Source: Bacteroidales bacterium
GTDB lineage: Bacteria; Bacteroidota; Bacteroidia; Bacteroidales; JAIOZK01
Assembly: GCA_021738625.1 (NCBI GenBank)
Contig: JAIPBS010000001.1
Coordinates: forward strand, 1-64,000
Direction of reading: 5' to 3'
DNA length: 64,000 bases
The position numbers were made by a program, and so were the translations under genes. The notes beneath the pieces are model-generated. The model was not told the DNA's origin and searched no databases. It was given only the letters and a program-made list of their open reading frames with translations. This document shows, piece after piece, positions 27,441-36,144 of the stretch (position 1 is its first letter; every line of letters starts with the position of its first letter).

Positions 27441-28479
27441 TTTTCACAACCTCCCCGAAACGTTTTGGTTTGAATGATCTGTTAATAATTGGTGTAAATG
27501 CGTTCATGATCAGGATGGCAAATGACACTCCTTCAGGATATGCCCCCCAGAAACGGATGATCATGGTGATCACCCCGCATCCGACTCCGAAAATAATCTG
27601 CCCTTTTGGCGACATGGGGGACGATACCATGTCCGTGGCCATGTAGAACACGCCAAGCATCATACCTCCTGTTACAAGATGGAAAAGCGGGTTGACATAA
27701 TAAGTGGGATCGATCATCCAGAAAATGCCGGCAAAAATGAAAGCCGATAACAAATAAGATACCGGGATGTGCCAGGTAATGATCCTGCGGTACAACATAT
27801 AAAGTGCACCCAGAACCAACGCAATGGCCGACACCTCACCCAAGGACCCGCCCTGAAACCCGATCAGTTCGTCCACATAATCGGGTAGTTTATAAAATAC
27901 TTCCTGTCCGTCGACGATGGCTTTGATACCTTCATCAAAAAGTTGCTGTACCGTATTGGCTTTATCTTTAATCCCTTCCTTAAGGATACCCAATGGAGTT
28001 GGGCCCGTAACCGTATCCACCAGCTTTTGTGCAAACAAAGGCCTGGGAACCGGCCATGTAGTCATCTGCACCGGGAAAGAGATCAGCAGAAAAACCCTGC
28101 CCACCAGAGCCGGGTTGAAAGGATTCTTTCCCAATCCGCCAAAGGACATCTTGGCCAGGCCAATGGAGACAAAAGCACCAATTAAAATGATCCATACCGG
28201 TAAATTGGATGGTACGTTAAAAGCTAATAAAACACCTGTTACCAATGCCGAACCGTCATCAATGGTTACCGGCCCTTTGATGATGTATTTCTGAATAAGC
28301 CATTCAAAAAACATACATGCTGCCGAAGAAATCAGGATCACCCTTAAAGCATCCAGGCCGAAAAAATACACGGATACAAGCATGGCGGGTATCATGGCAA
28401 ACACCACCCCGTACATGATCTTTTTCACGGAAAGATCCTGGTGAACATGCGGAGAACCCGAAACCGTTAATAAACCCAT
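27433..28479 (-). CDS. rnfD: Rnf complex subunit RnfD (covalent FMN membrane protein)
   Basis: A 348-residue protein with about nine or ten helices. 'DTVTGPTPLGILKEG' is the RnfD flavinylation site (threonine of the TP pair), and 'AFNVPSNLPVWIILIGAFV' and 'GGLGKNPFNPALVGRVFL' are strongly conserved family segments. It sits between rnfC and rnfG. It forms part of the ion path with RnfG. Confidence 0.95.
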   Translation of the reverse strand: MGLLTVSGSPHVHQDLSVKKIMYGVVFAMIPAMLVSVYFFGLDALRVILISSAACMFFEWLIQKYIIKGPVTIDDGSALVTGVLLAFNVPSNLPVWIILIGAFVSIGLAKMSFGGLGKNPFNPALVGRVFLLISFPVQMTTWPVPRPLFAQKLVDTVTGPTPLGILKEGIKDKANTVQQLFDEGIKAIVDGQEVFYKLPDYVDELIGFQGGSLGEVSAIALVLGALYMLYRRIITWHIPVSYLLSAFIFAGIFWMIDPTYYVNPLFHLVTGGMMLGVFYMATDMVSSPMSPKGQIIFGVGCGVITMIIRFWGAYPEGVSFAILIMNAFTPIINRSFKPKRFGEVVKNG

Positions 28480-28482
28480 ATC

Positions 28483-29814
28483 TTAATTTTTACTTCTGTT
28501 TCTAATTATTTGACCAACTCTAAATTTACCAAGGCGGATATAATCCAGCAAAGGCCTTCCCGAAGGACAGGTATAATGGCAGGAACCGCATTCGATGCAA
28601 TCCATAACGCGTTCTTTTTCCACCTCGTCCCACTTTTGATGATCGGAAAGCTGTGCAAGCAAAACAGGTTCAAGTCCCATTGGGCAAACCTGGATACATT
28701 TTGCACATCTGATACAGGCTTTCAAAGGAGCCCTGTGTGATTCTTGTTCGTTAAACAGCAATATACCGGAGGTGCCTTTAACTACGGGAACATCCTGCGA
28801 AATCAAGGCTTTACCCATCATGGGGCCGCCGCTTACGATTTTTCCGGTATCCTCAGGTAAACCTCCAACGGCTTCGATAAGTTCGGAAACAGGAGTACCG
28901 ATCCTGACCAGGAAATTCTGTGGATTATGTATGTTCTTGCCTGTAACGGTTACAACCCGTTCGAATAAAGGTTTGTTTTTCTGCACCGCCTCGTAGACCG
29001 CAAAGGCAGTCCCAACATTATTTACAACGCAACCAACTTCAATGGGTAGTTTACCGGAAGGAACTTCCCTGCCTGTAACGGCTTTGATCAGTTGCTTTTC
29101 ACCACCCTGCGGATATTTTACTTTAAGCGCCTGTACGGTGATCCCATCGTAATTTTGGCAAAGCTGAGCCAAATGTTCAATAGCGTCCGGCTTGTTGTTT
29201 TCAATTCCGATTACAGCTTTGTCAACACCCAGACCTTTCATTAGAATTTTGGTTCCAATCAGGATTTCCTCAGCTTTTTCCATCATCAGCCTGTGATCGG
29301 AAGTAAGATAGGGTTCACATTCTACTCCATTGATTAGCAGCACCTCGGCCTTCTTTCCTTCCGGAACCATCAGTTTCACATGGGAAGGGAATGTGGCGCC
29401 ACCCAGTCCGACGATGCCCATTTCATTGATCTTCTTGACGATCTCATCCTTTGAAAAGCTGATTTCCTTTTTAAGTTCTTCGCTTTTGTCAATGCTTTCT
29501 TCCCATTCATCATCTTTCACGTCGATGATCACCGCAGGCCTTCTGTAGCCGCTGCTGTCGATAACTTCGTCAACTTTAAAAACTTTTCCGGAAACAGATG
29601 AGTGCACATGGGCAGAAATAAAAGCCTCACCTTTGGCAATCAACTGACCGACTTTAACCTCATCTCCCTTTTTTACAACAGGTTGGGAAGGCGCACCCAG
29701 ATTTTGAGAAATGGGTATAAAAACCCTTTTCGACAGTTGAAGCGGTTGTATGGCCACATTTGCCGAAAGTTTATTTTCTGCCGGATGAACACCTCCTGAT
29801 TTGAATGTTTTCAA
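28483..29814 (-). CDS. rnfC: Rnf complex subunit RnfC (NADH-binding, two [4Fe-4S])
   Basis: A 443-residue peripheral membrane subunit that binds NAD(H) and FMN, related to the Nqo1/NuoF flavoprotein. 'GIVGLGGATFPSHVKL' is in the nucleotide/FMN domain. Two cluster motifs near the C-terminus are 'CIRCAKCIQVCP' and 'CIECGSCHYTCP'. The N-terminal 'HVHSSVSGKV' is a biotinyl-like beta-hairpin. It lies three bases upstream of rnfD and follows rnfB after 32 bases. Confidence 0.96.
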   Translation of the reverse strand: MKTFKSGGVHPAENKLSANVAIQPLQLSKRVFIPISQNLGAPSQPVVKKGDEVKVGQLIAKGEAFISAHVHSSVSGKVFKVDEVIDSSGYRRPAVIIDVKDDEWEESIDKSEELKKEISFSKDEIVKKINEMGIVGLGGATFPSHVKLMVPEGKKAEVLLINGVECEPYLTSDHRLMMEKAEEILIGTKILMKGLGVDKAVIGIENNKPDAIEHLAQLCQNYDGITVQALKVKYPQGGEKQLIKAVTGREVPSGKLPIEVGCVVNNVGTAFAVYEAVQKNKPLFERVVTVTGKNIHNPQNFLVRIGTPVSELIEAVGGLPEDTGKIVSGGPMMGKALISQDVPVVKGTSGILLFNEQESHRAPLKACIRCAKCIQVCPMGLEPVLLAQLSDHQKWDEVEKERVMDCIECGSCHYTCPSGRPLLDYIRLGKFRVGQIIRNRSKN

Positions 29815-29846
29815 TGTCCTGATCCTCCTGGTTTTTTTAGAGAATA

Positions 29847-30830
29847 CTAATTAATAATATCCTTATTATCTTTTTTATCCGCATCCAGTTTCTCCTTGGC
29901 GATCTTCCCCGGGCTGGCTTTTTCAGTAGGTTTTTTCTGTTCGGCTTCGCGGGCTTCTTTATCTTTCAGCGGGGGTTTCTTATCTGATTTTTCTTTGCGC
30001 GGCGGGAAATTCAACTCCCAGATCGCATTGGTTGGGCATTCGGGAACGCATTTGCGACAAAGCTTACACTTTTCATAATCAATATATGCCAGGTTGTTGT
30101 TCATGGTTATTGCGTCGAAAGGACAAACCTTAAAGCACTTCTGACATCCGATGCAAGCCACTTCGCAATTCTTTTTCGCCAGGCCGCCTTTTTCCTCATT
30201 GATGCAGCTAACAAAAATCCTTCTGCTCTTCTTCCCAACATTCCTCAATTCGATAATATCTCTTGGGCAGGCTTTTACACAAGCGCCGCAAGCCACGCAA
30301 TTTTCTTCTATCACGACCGGAAGCCCGGTTTCCTTGTCCATGTACATGGCGTCGAACTGGCAGGAGCGCACACAGTCGCCCAGGCCCAGGCATCCGTATG
30401 GACATCCGCTTTCACCGCTGGACAGATTATGAGCGAATTCGCAGGTGGCAGGACCTTCATATTTAATTTTCTTGGGTGCATGCTGGTAACTTCCGTTGCA
30501 TCGCACAACAGCAACCTGCGGCTCGGATTCTTCCACCTCCAGTCCAAGGGCCTCTGCAATAATGCCCATGACCTCATTGCCTCCGACAGGACAGTTAAAG
30601 CCCTCGAGATTGCCCTCCTTTTTGGCTTTGGACACAACAGCTTCGGCAAAATTGCGGCATCCGGCAAAACCGCATCCACCACAATTGGCTGCCGGTAACT
30701 TTTCTTCAACCACATCAATTTTCGGGTCTTCGATCACCTTGAATTTCCGGGCTACGAAAAACAAAACGATAGCAGCAATGACCCCAATAGCTCCCAATGA
30801 AATCACTGCAATTATTAAGACTTCGTTCAC
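29847..30830 (-). CDS. rnfB: Rnf complex subunit RnfB (ferredoxin-like entry point)
   Basis: A 327-residue subunit, first of the operon. One N-terminal membrane helix (about 5-25) anchors it. The Fe-S rich region starts with 'CGGCGFAGC' (NCGGCG-type cluster), then several ferredoxin motifs: 'CVACGACVKACP', 'CIGCQKCFKVCP' and 'CKLCRKCVPECP', giving at least four or five clusters. It accepts electrons from soluble ferredoxin. A lysine/glutamate-rich tail of about 45 residues follows the last cluster, longer than in the shortest family members. Confidence 0.95.
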   Translation of the reverse strand: MNEVLIIAVISLGAIGVIAAIVLFFVARKFKVIEDPKIDVVEEKLPAANCGGCGFAGCRNFAEAVVSKAKKEGNLEGFNCPVGGNEVMGIIAEALGLEVEESEPQVAVVRCNGSYQHAPKKIKYEGPATCEFAHNLSSGESGCPYGCLGLGDCVRSCQFDAMYMDKETGLPVVIEENCVACGACVKACPRDIIELRNVGKKSRRIFVSCINEEKGGLAKKNCEVACIGCQKCFKVCPFDAITMNNNLAYIDYEKCKLCRKCVPECPTNAIWELNFPPRKEKSDKKPPLKDKEAREAEQKKPTEKASPGKIAKEKLDADKKDNKDIIN

Positions 30831-30903
30831 TTTAATCTCCTTTTTTAATTAATTAACCATCAAAGTATAACGAGCAAATCAAATCCTGTTAAGGAATTCA
30901 CAG

Positions 30904-30911
30904 CAAAAGTA
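30904..30911 (-). promoter_or_regulatory. Possible -7 promoter element for the rnf operon
   Basis: On the minus strand this reads TACTTTTG, matching TAnnTTTG, about 75 bases before the rnfB start codon. TTG-like elements lie upstream but not at the preferred spacing. An independent rnf promoter here is plausible because rnfB is separated from the upstream gene by about 410 bases. Confidence 0.4.
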
Positions 30912-31055
30912 AAAACAAATGGGAAACAATTATATGCAAAAGGCTGATTTTGACAAAGCTTTAAAGACTTGACAGGAAGGTGCTTACAGACATGTAAAGC
31001 AGAAAAGGGAACAAGGTCGTTTTCCAACCACCTGATTCCCTTTTACTTATATCTC

Positions 31056-31076
31056 AATTTAGAAAACTTCTAAATT
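31056..31076. repeat. Short perfect palindrome upstream of rnfB
   Basis: AATTTAGAA, an AAC spacer, then TTCTAAATT. It lies in the gap between rnfB (starts at 30830) and repeat copy B. TTTAGAAA-like strings recur nearby at about 31093 and 31106. It could be an operator or part of a decayed terminator. Nothing else is visible in 30912-31055. Confidence 0.4.
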
Positions 31077-31129
31077 CTGGTTGTAAGCCTTAATTTAGAA
31101 AGTATTTAGAAAGCTATATGTGTGAGATT

Positions 31130-31232
31130 TATACCGATCCGGAAAAGGTTTGCAATGATTGACCTCCTGTTCCTATCGGTATAACTGAATCTAACAGAAA
31201 AATGTTTTGCATTTTTAATAAGATTCAGTATA
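31130..31232 (+). repeat. Bipartite double-hairpin repeat, copy B
   Basis: 103-bp copy starting TATACCGATC and ending ATTCAGTATA. By eye it differs from copy C at about eight of 103 positions, mostly in the loop of the first half. It begins 12 bases beyond the stop of the T9SS-secreted protein gene (minus strand). Confidence 0.92.
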
Positions 31233-31244
31233 TCAAAGCCAAAG

Positions 31245-33623
31245 CTATCTGATGAGCAATTTAGCAACCTTCACACCACCCGAGGAAATCACTTTGAAAT
31301 AATACAATCCTCCGTTGGTTTCCAAATCTATGCTTCCGCTAAAGAAACCATTTATTGATTGATCTTTACCTTCAAAAATCTTTGATCCGGATGAATTAAA
31401 TACCTCCAGTTCGATTTCTTTCTCAACACCGGCTCCGATCTCATAACTAAAAGAACCATCATTCGGGTTGGGAATGATCCTGATCTGACCGATACCCGGG
31501 AGATTTTCGTACAATCCAGTACATTCATCTATAGTAACCGACATCAACTCTGAAATCGCATCATTACAGGGAGGTTCAGGAAAAGCCGTCAGGAGCAGAT
31601 CAACACCTCCATTTGCCAGATCTTCGGCACCCGGAGTGTAAATGGCGGTGAGACTGGTGTCATTGTCAAAAGTACCATCGCCCGAGCTGGTCCACAAAAC
31701 AGAATCCGAATGTGAGACCACACCATTAAGTTGCAGGGTGGCCCCTTCGCAGAGCAGGGTGTCATTTCCAGGAAAAACTTCAGGCAGATAAACAAAAGAA
31801 AGCAGCATGGTATCGGTATCCTCTGCACCAGGATAATATCCATAAGCTGTCATGTAAAGTTCTACGCTGCCGTTTTCAAGGTCCTGCTGGCCTCTGATGT
31901 AAGTTGCCTTCAATTGTTGGGCATTGCCCAGTATTCCGGTTCCATTGGTGGTCCATTTAACGGAGTTAAAGTTTTCGCCGGAACCGTCCGTTTGGTATGC
32001 TGTATCTTCACATACATTATCATTGGGACCTGCATTGGCGCTAACCGGGCCGATCGGGTCGAAATTAAAGGAAGCAATCCGGGTTTTCCAGGCGCCGCCC
32101 ATATATTCCTGAGTGTACCAGAAGGTACTGTCGTCAACAGGATCGACCGACATGCAGCTGTAATCTCCCCAGCGGCTGTAACTATATTGAGACGATGTGC
32201 CGCAAATGATTTCCACTTCCTGCAAATTCATTTCTCCAGGTGTGGCGTTTGCAGTTCTACCCGTATATCGTATGGAAGGATAGGTGGTATCGCTTGAAAC
32301 GGTGTATCCCAGGGCGATATTTCCCTTGGAGTTCATTGCGACGCTGCCCATCCAGCGATTTTCACTATCAGGGGCGTAGGTGCCTTGCTGATAAATATAC
32401 CATCCGCTGCCATCATTGTTGTTTCTGAGTTCATACCAGCGAACGCCGGCCTGCCCGTTGGCCACATCCACGGTATGATTGGTGACCATGGTTTGATAGG
32501 TACCAAAATTTCTGTATTGCAATCGGTACATGAGTCTGTCGGAAATGGCTTCGAGTTTTGTATTTGTATTTGGCTGAGGAATGCATCGGCTACGCGGAGC
32601 ACCGCATAAAAAGGAATCGAATGCTTCCGTCACAACCGTTTTTACTTCCTGAAATGTGGAGTTATCAGGGTCTGTCCAATCCACATCAAATTCCCATATC
32701 CTGAGCTGATCATCGGGATATCCCCAGTAATCGTCATTGAAATAGATAAAATAATTCGGTGAAGTATTCGGAGGAGCCGTGCCGTCGAAATCAGCCGGCA
32801 ACATATTAAAGGCATCGCTACTTGCAGGCAGGTCGAACAGCACCATTCGTGCCGTAGAATCGCCCTGCAACATCTTATCGCGTTCAAAAGCAGCCGCGGC
32901 AGCCCTGTTGTATGATCCAAACATATTAAATGTTGCATAATAGGCATCATGCCATACACCAAACTTAGGATAATCATTGAAAGCCGGGAACTGGAATGCA
33001 TATTGATAATATGCTCCGGTAGGGTCTCCTGTTTCTGAAACCGCAATCAACTCCCAGTAGGTTCCATTTGATGTATTGATGGCAAACTGGCTGGCCATCC
33101 AGCGGCCGGCTTCTTCGTCATATAAAACGATGGGGTCGCCATCGTTGGTTCCGGTCCAGGGGCCAATAAAACCGTCCCAGAGTGTGCTGTTATTAACCGG
33201 GCCGTATAATTTATTTCCTTCCTTATCATAAATTGCAAAAGACAGGTTGATCATCTGGAAATAATGATCGGGCCCCACATCTCCCTCCGTATCGGGAGGG
33301 AAAACGCCATTCACATTCCCAACGCCGTCGAAGTTCTGGGTTACATCCCTTGCCTGCATAATATTGCCCATATAATCCTGGACAGCAGGATCGTTTCCCA
33401 CAGGAAGGGCATTCATGTTTTTGGGACGGTTTGTTTTGGGGTTCACCTCATTGCGGATCACATTGTCTTTCCAGCCCTGATCCTTGGGACCGATTTGCTT
33501 TTCCATATCCCGCAACGGAATTGTTTTTCTGAAGTGCTTGGCTTGCTGAATAATGGGTTTTTGCTGTGCAGTAACCACAATCGTAAGTATAAATAGTGTT
33601 AAAGTAGTAAATAAGTATTTCAT
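31245..33623 (-). CDS. Large secreted protein with T9SS C-terminal sorting domain
   Basis: A 792-residue exported protein. It has a signal peptide (about 1-19, 'FILTIVVTAQ') and a large N-terminal region with 'FPPDTEGDVGPDHYFQMINL', a motif seen in a group of secreted Bacteroidota proteins. Two Ig/PKD-like segments follow (about 530-620 and 625-705: 'VKWTTNGTGIL', 'VLWTSSGDGTF'). The last 82 residues ('IRIIPNPNDGSF' to 'VAKLLIR') are a type A sorting domain, so the protein is exported by T9SS and anchored or released at the surface. Catalytic residues are not recognised. It sits between rseC and rnfB, which are normally adjacent. Confidence 0.85.
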   Translation of the reverse strand: MKYLFTTLTLFILTIVVTAQQKPIIQQAKHFRKTIPLRDMEKQIGPKDQGWKDNVIRNEVNPKTNRPKNMNALPVGNDPAVQDYMGNIMQARDVTQNFDGVGNVNGVFPPDTEGDVGPDHYFQMINLSFAIYDKEGNKLYGPVNNSTLWDGFIGPWTGTNDGDPIVLYDEEAGRWMASQFAINTSNGTYWELIAVSETGDPTGAYYQYAFQFPAFNDYPKFGVWHDAYYATFNMFGSYNRAAAAAFERDKMLQGDSTARMVLFDLPASSDAFNMLPADFDGTAPPNTSPNYFIYFNDDYWGYPDDQLRIWEFDVDWTDPDNSTFQEVKTVVTEAFDSFLCGAPRSRCIPQPNTNTKLEAISDRLMYRLQYRNFGTYQTMVTNHTVDVANGQAGVRWYELRNNNDGSGWYIYQQGTYAPDSENRWMGSVAMNSKGNIALGYTVSSDTTYPSIRYTGRTANATPGEMNLQEVEIICGTSSQYSYSRWGDYSCMSVDPVDDSTFWYTQEYMGGAWKTRIASFNFDPIGPVSANAGPNDNVCEDTAYQTDGSGENFNSVKWTTNGTGILGNAQQLKATYIRGQQDLENGSVELYMTAYGYYPGAEDTDTMLLSFVYLPEVFPGNDTLLCEGATLQLNGVVSHSDSVLWTSSGDGTFDNDTSLTAIYTPGAEDLANGGVDLLLTAFPEPPCNDAISELMSVTIDECTGLYENLPGIGQIRIIPNPNDGSFSYEIGAGVEKEIELEVFNSSGSKIFEGKDQSINGFFSGSIDLETNGGLYYFKVISSGGVKVAKLLIR

Positions 33624-33654
33624 TGGTTTTCAATATTTGTTCGTAAGTTAAACA

Positions 33655-33662
33655 CAAAACTA
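33655..33662 (-). promoter_or_regulatory. Possible -7 promoter element for the T9SS-secreted protein gene
   Basis: Minus-strand TAGTTTTG matches TAnnTTTG and lies about 32 bases before the start codon at 33623. No clear -33 element is visible. Confidence 0.35.
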
Positions 33663-33702
33663 AGGATGCTTGTTCGGATGATGTGTTAATCAGCTGTTAA
33701 AT

Positions 33703-34131
33703 TCACTGTTTTTCAACAGAAAAGTAAAATTTCTTTTTAAACCTGTCGCTCATTTTATAAATAATTACATAATATGGCAAGAGTAGGGCGAGGGCAATCA
33801 GCCCGCTAAGTGCTTCATTTCCTGTATATTCGATCAGAATAACCAGGGCTCCCACGACTATCAAAAATGGAAGAAAATAACCGATCAGTACGGCTTTGGA
33901 GCCAAGGCCTCTTTGCATGACCACATTTACCTTTTCGCCCTGTTCAAACCAATCAGCCGGATTTTTTCGTGCCTCGATAATTTTCTCTTTCATGTCTGCG
34001 GCGGCACATAACGATTTCATATCACAATGCGAACAGGCCGACTGCGCCAGGATCATCACCTGTACGCTATCCCCTTCGGCACTTTGCACGATTCCGGGAT
34101 GGATTATGATATCCTTTCCTTCTTTACTCAT
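33703..34131 (-). CDS. rseC: RseC/MucC-like SoxR-reducing system protein
   Basis: A 142-residue membrane protein. The start at 34131 ('MSKEGKDIIIHPGIV') is chosen over a longer frame because it matches the family N-terminus. The cysteine motif 'ACSHCDMKSLC' is followed by two helices ('AVLIGYFLPFLIVVGALVI' and 'LSGLIALALLLPYYVII'). RseC-family proteins are associated with Rnf/Rsx and, in E. coli, with reduction of SoxR. In many Bacteroidota rseC directly precedes rnfB; here a T9SS protein gene intervenes. Confidence 0.86.
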   Translation of the reverse strand: MSKEGKDIIIHPGIVQSAEGDSVQVMILAQSACSHCDMKSLCAAADMKEKIIEARKNPADWFEQGEKVNVVMQRGLGSKAVLIGYFLPFLIVVGALVILIEYTGNEALSGLIALALLLPYYVIIYKMSDRFKKKFYFSVEKQ

Positions 34132-34154
34132 TTCGATGCAAAGATAGCTAATTA

Positions 34155-34856
34155 TCAGGGAGTGCTCAACGAAACGGGCAGTATCTTTCCATTGAAGAAA
34201 TGATGGCCGGTCAGGCAAAAGTCTTTTATAAAGTCGGCCATCTTTTCTGCAGAAACCGGCGCCCTGTAACCAGGAAAGGCTTCTTCAAGCATTTCGGTTT
34301 GAGCCGCACCCAAAGCCAGGCAGTTCACCTTTATATTTCGGTCTTTTAATTCTTCGGCAAGACATTCGGCAAGCACTGCCAGAGCTCCTTTTGCGGAACT
34401 GTACAAGCTTAGACCGGGAAATTTCACACTGCCCTGATATCCCCCCATACTACCGATATTGACAATATGGGAATGTTCTGAAAACAACTCATCAAGCGCC
34501 TGTACAATGAAAAACGGCGCTCTCACATTTACGGCATACATACGATCGAACTCTTCCTCCGTGAAGTCACGAAAACTTTTATTCAACAACATTCCGGCAT
34601 TGTTAACCAGAATATCAATCTTTTTAAAATGCTTTAAAACAAGCCTCTCAAAGCTTTCTCTTAAATTGTCTGACAGCAAGTCGAATGAAACCGGAATTAA
34701 TTTCGACTCACGATTTCCCTCCCTGCATACCTGCTCCAGCTTTTTTAGCTTGTCTTTACTTCTTGCCAGCGCAATAACCTTATGGCCTTCGATTGTAAAT
34801 TTTTGCGCCAGCTCAAAACCGATCCCGCGACTTGCGCCTGTGATCATAATATTCAT
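34155..34856 (-). CDS. Short-chain dehydrogenase/reductase
   Basis: A 233-residue NAD(P)-dependent oxidoreductase of the classical SDR family. 'ITGASRGIGFELAQ' binds the cofactor, 'NNAG' is the structural motif, and 'YSSAKGALAVLAE' holds the catalytic Tyr-x-x-x-Lys. An arginine-rich stretch just after the cofactor motif ('ALARSKDKLKK') suggests NADPH. Substrate unknown. It lies 23 bases upstream of rseC and 30 bases downstream of a lipoprotein gene on the same strand. Confidence 0.92.
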   Translation of the reverse strand: MNIMITGASRGIGFELAQKFTIEGHKVIALARSKDKLKKLEQVCREGNRESKLIPVSFDLLSDNLRESFERLVLKHFKKIDILVNNAGMLLNKSFRDFTEEEFDRMYAVNVRAPFFIVQALDELFSEHSHIVNIGSMGGYQGSVKFPGLSLYSSAKGALAVLAECLAEELKDRNIKVNCLALGAAQTEMLEEAFPGYRAPVSAEKMADFIKDFCLTGHHFFNGKILPVSLSTP

Positions 34857-34886
34857 AATGGAATTTTTATCTAAAAAATAACCGGC

Positions 34887-35585
34887 TTACTCAAAATAGG
34901 CTTTGCGCTGCTGCTCGTTTATGGCATAAATGGTTAAAACCCCATCGGGCGAAACGCTGATTGAAATCTTATATTTCAAATTTTGAAAGCCGGGTTCAAA
35001 GTTCATATAGGTAATGCCTTTGATCTCGCTAAGTGCCGAGGGATACTTTTCAGCCTTCTCCAAAGCTTCGGCATAGGTTTTACTAAGAGGGATATTGGCT
35101 GAACGGGCAATGATCTCCGCCTGTTCCATGGCATGGTCATAATTCCCGGTATAAACCAGCTTGATGCTGTTATAGCCCTCCACCGTATTGTTCACAGAAG
35201 TTCGCTTGGATTGTTCGGGGTCGAGCATCATACCCTGTGGTTCCATCAATCCAAGGCGTGTTGACCAAACAGGCAGATGCCTGGAGGGATCTATCTGTGT
35301 TGAGTAATCCAGTTCCAGACGGTATTTTTTGTTCAGTTCTTCAGCAAGCCTGTTGGCTTGTTCCCTGCTCAGATCTCCTGCCTCAACCTTGAGCTCGAGC
35401 GCTTCCAGCTGATTGTTCAAAGCAGTAAGCAAATCCATTGATTTATCAATGTTTTCCAATGAGCTGGTCAGCGAATCCAATTGATCGTCAAACTGGTCCT
35501 TCCCTGTTTTTTCGGGTCCCGAATTGCAGGCGCAAACCATGAACAGGATCGTAGCCGGTAATATGATTCTCAGCATCTTCTTCAT
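34887..35585 (-). CDS. Predicted lipoprotein with N-terminal coiled coil
   Basis: A 232-residue lipoprotein. The start at 35585 ('MKKMLRIILPA') gives a proper signal peptide and lipobox 'TILFMVCAC'. Residues about 30-75 are a coiled coil ('LDSLTSSLENIDKSMDLLTA'), followed by an unrecognised domain that contains 'YNSIKLVYTGNYDHAMEQAE'. It is probably anchored to the outer membrane. It is divergent from DUF4783-nadC. Confidence 0.7.
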   Translation of the reverse strand: MKKMLRIILPATILFMVCACNSGPEKTGKDQFDDQLDSLTSSLENIDKSMDLLTALNNQLEALELKVEAGDLSREQANRLAEELNKKYRLELDYSTQIDPSRHLPVWSTRLGLMEPQGMMLDPEQSKRTSVNNTVEGYNSIKLVYTGNYDHAMEQAEIIARSANIPLSKTYAEALEKAEKYPSALSEIKGITYMNFEPGFQNLKYKISISVSPDGVLTIYAINEQQRKAYFE

Positions 35586-35606
35586 CGGTACAAATTTTGT
35601 TATCAA

Positions 35607-35614
35607 CAAATGTA
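35607..35614 (-). promoter_or_regulatory. Possible -7 promoter element for the coiled-coil lipoprotein
   Basis: Minus-strand TACATTTG matches TAnnTTTG and lies 21 bases before the start codon at 35585. No -33 element stands out. Confidence 0.3.
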
Positions 35615-35659
35615 CAAAATACTGCAAGCTGTTCAGAGTATCGTAACTTTAAAAAATCA

Positions 35660-35667
35660 TAAATTTG
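35660..35667 (+). promoter_or_regulatory. Possible -7 promoter element for DUF4783-nadC
   Basis: TAAATTTG matches TAnnTTTG, 48 bases before the DUF4783 start. The divergent lipoprotein gene lies on the other side. Confidence 0.35.
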
Positions 35668-35714
35668 CATGAATCGCTTCAAGAAAAATATTGTAAACAA
35701 ATTATTGAATTGAA

Positions 35715-36140
35715 ATGAAAGTCCGCACAATTACAAGTATGCTTGTCTACACCCTGCCCATTATTTCAATATTGCTTTTCAGTTTAAAGGCAATGCCGCA
35801 GGAAGACACAGATCAAATACATGACAAGATATCGACGCATATCTCAAATGGCGATTCGGAGAACTTATCCGAACATTTGGGCAGCACGGTTGAACTCTCC
35901 ATTATGAGCAAAGACGGTACTTACAGCAAAACACAATGCGGCTACATTCTCAAGGATTTTTTCAGCAAACATCCTCCCTCCTCGTACAAGATCAAGCACA
36001 AGGGAACTTCCGACAAAGGCTCCATTTATGCCATTGGAAATTATGTTTCCGGAAAAGAGGCATTCAGGGTGTATTACATGATGAAAAAAGAAAGTAGTGA
36101 ATTCCAACTGGTCATTATCCATTTCGATAAGCAAAACTAA
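35715..36140 (+). CDS. DUF4783-family secreted protein
   Basis: A 141-residue exported protein with a signal peptide at about 1-27. The remainder ('IHDKISTHISNGDSENLSEHL', split over residues about 34-54, and 'KTQCGYILKDFFSKHPPSS') matches DUF4783, a Bacteroidota family with an NTF2-like fold commonly encoded just upstream of nadC. No function is known. It ends four bases before the nadC start, so the two are probably co-transcribed. Confidence 0.86.
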   Translation: MKVRTITSMLVYTLPIISILLFSLKAMPQEDTDQIHDKISTHISNGDSENLSEHLGSTVELSIMSKDGTYSKTQCGYILKDFFSKHPPSSYKIKHKGTSDKGSIYAIGNYVSGKEAFRVYYMMKKESSEFQLVIIHFDKQN

Positions 36141-36144
36141 AACC

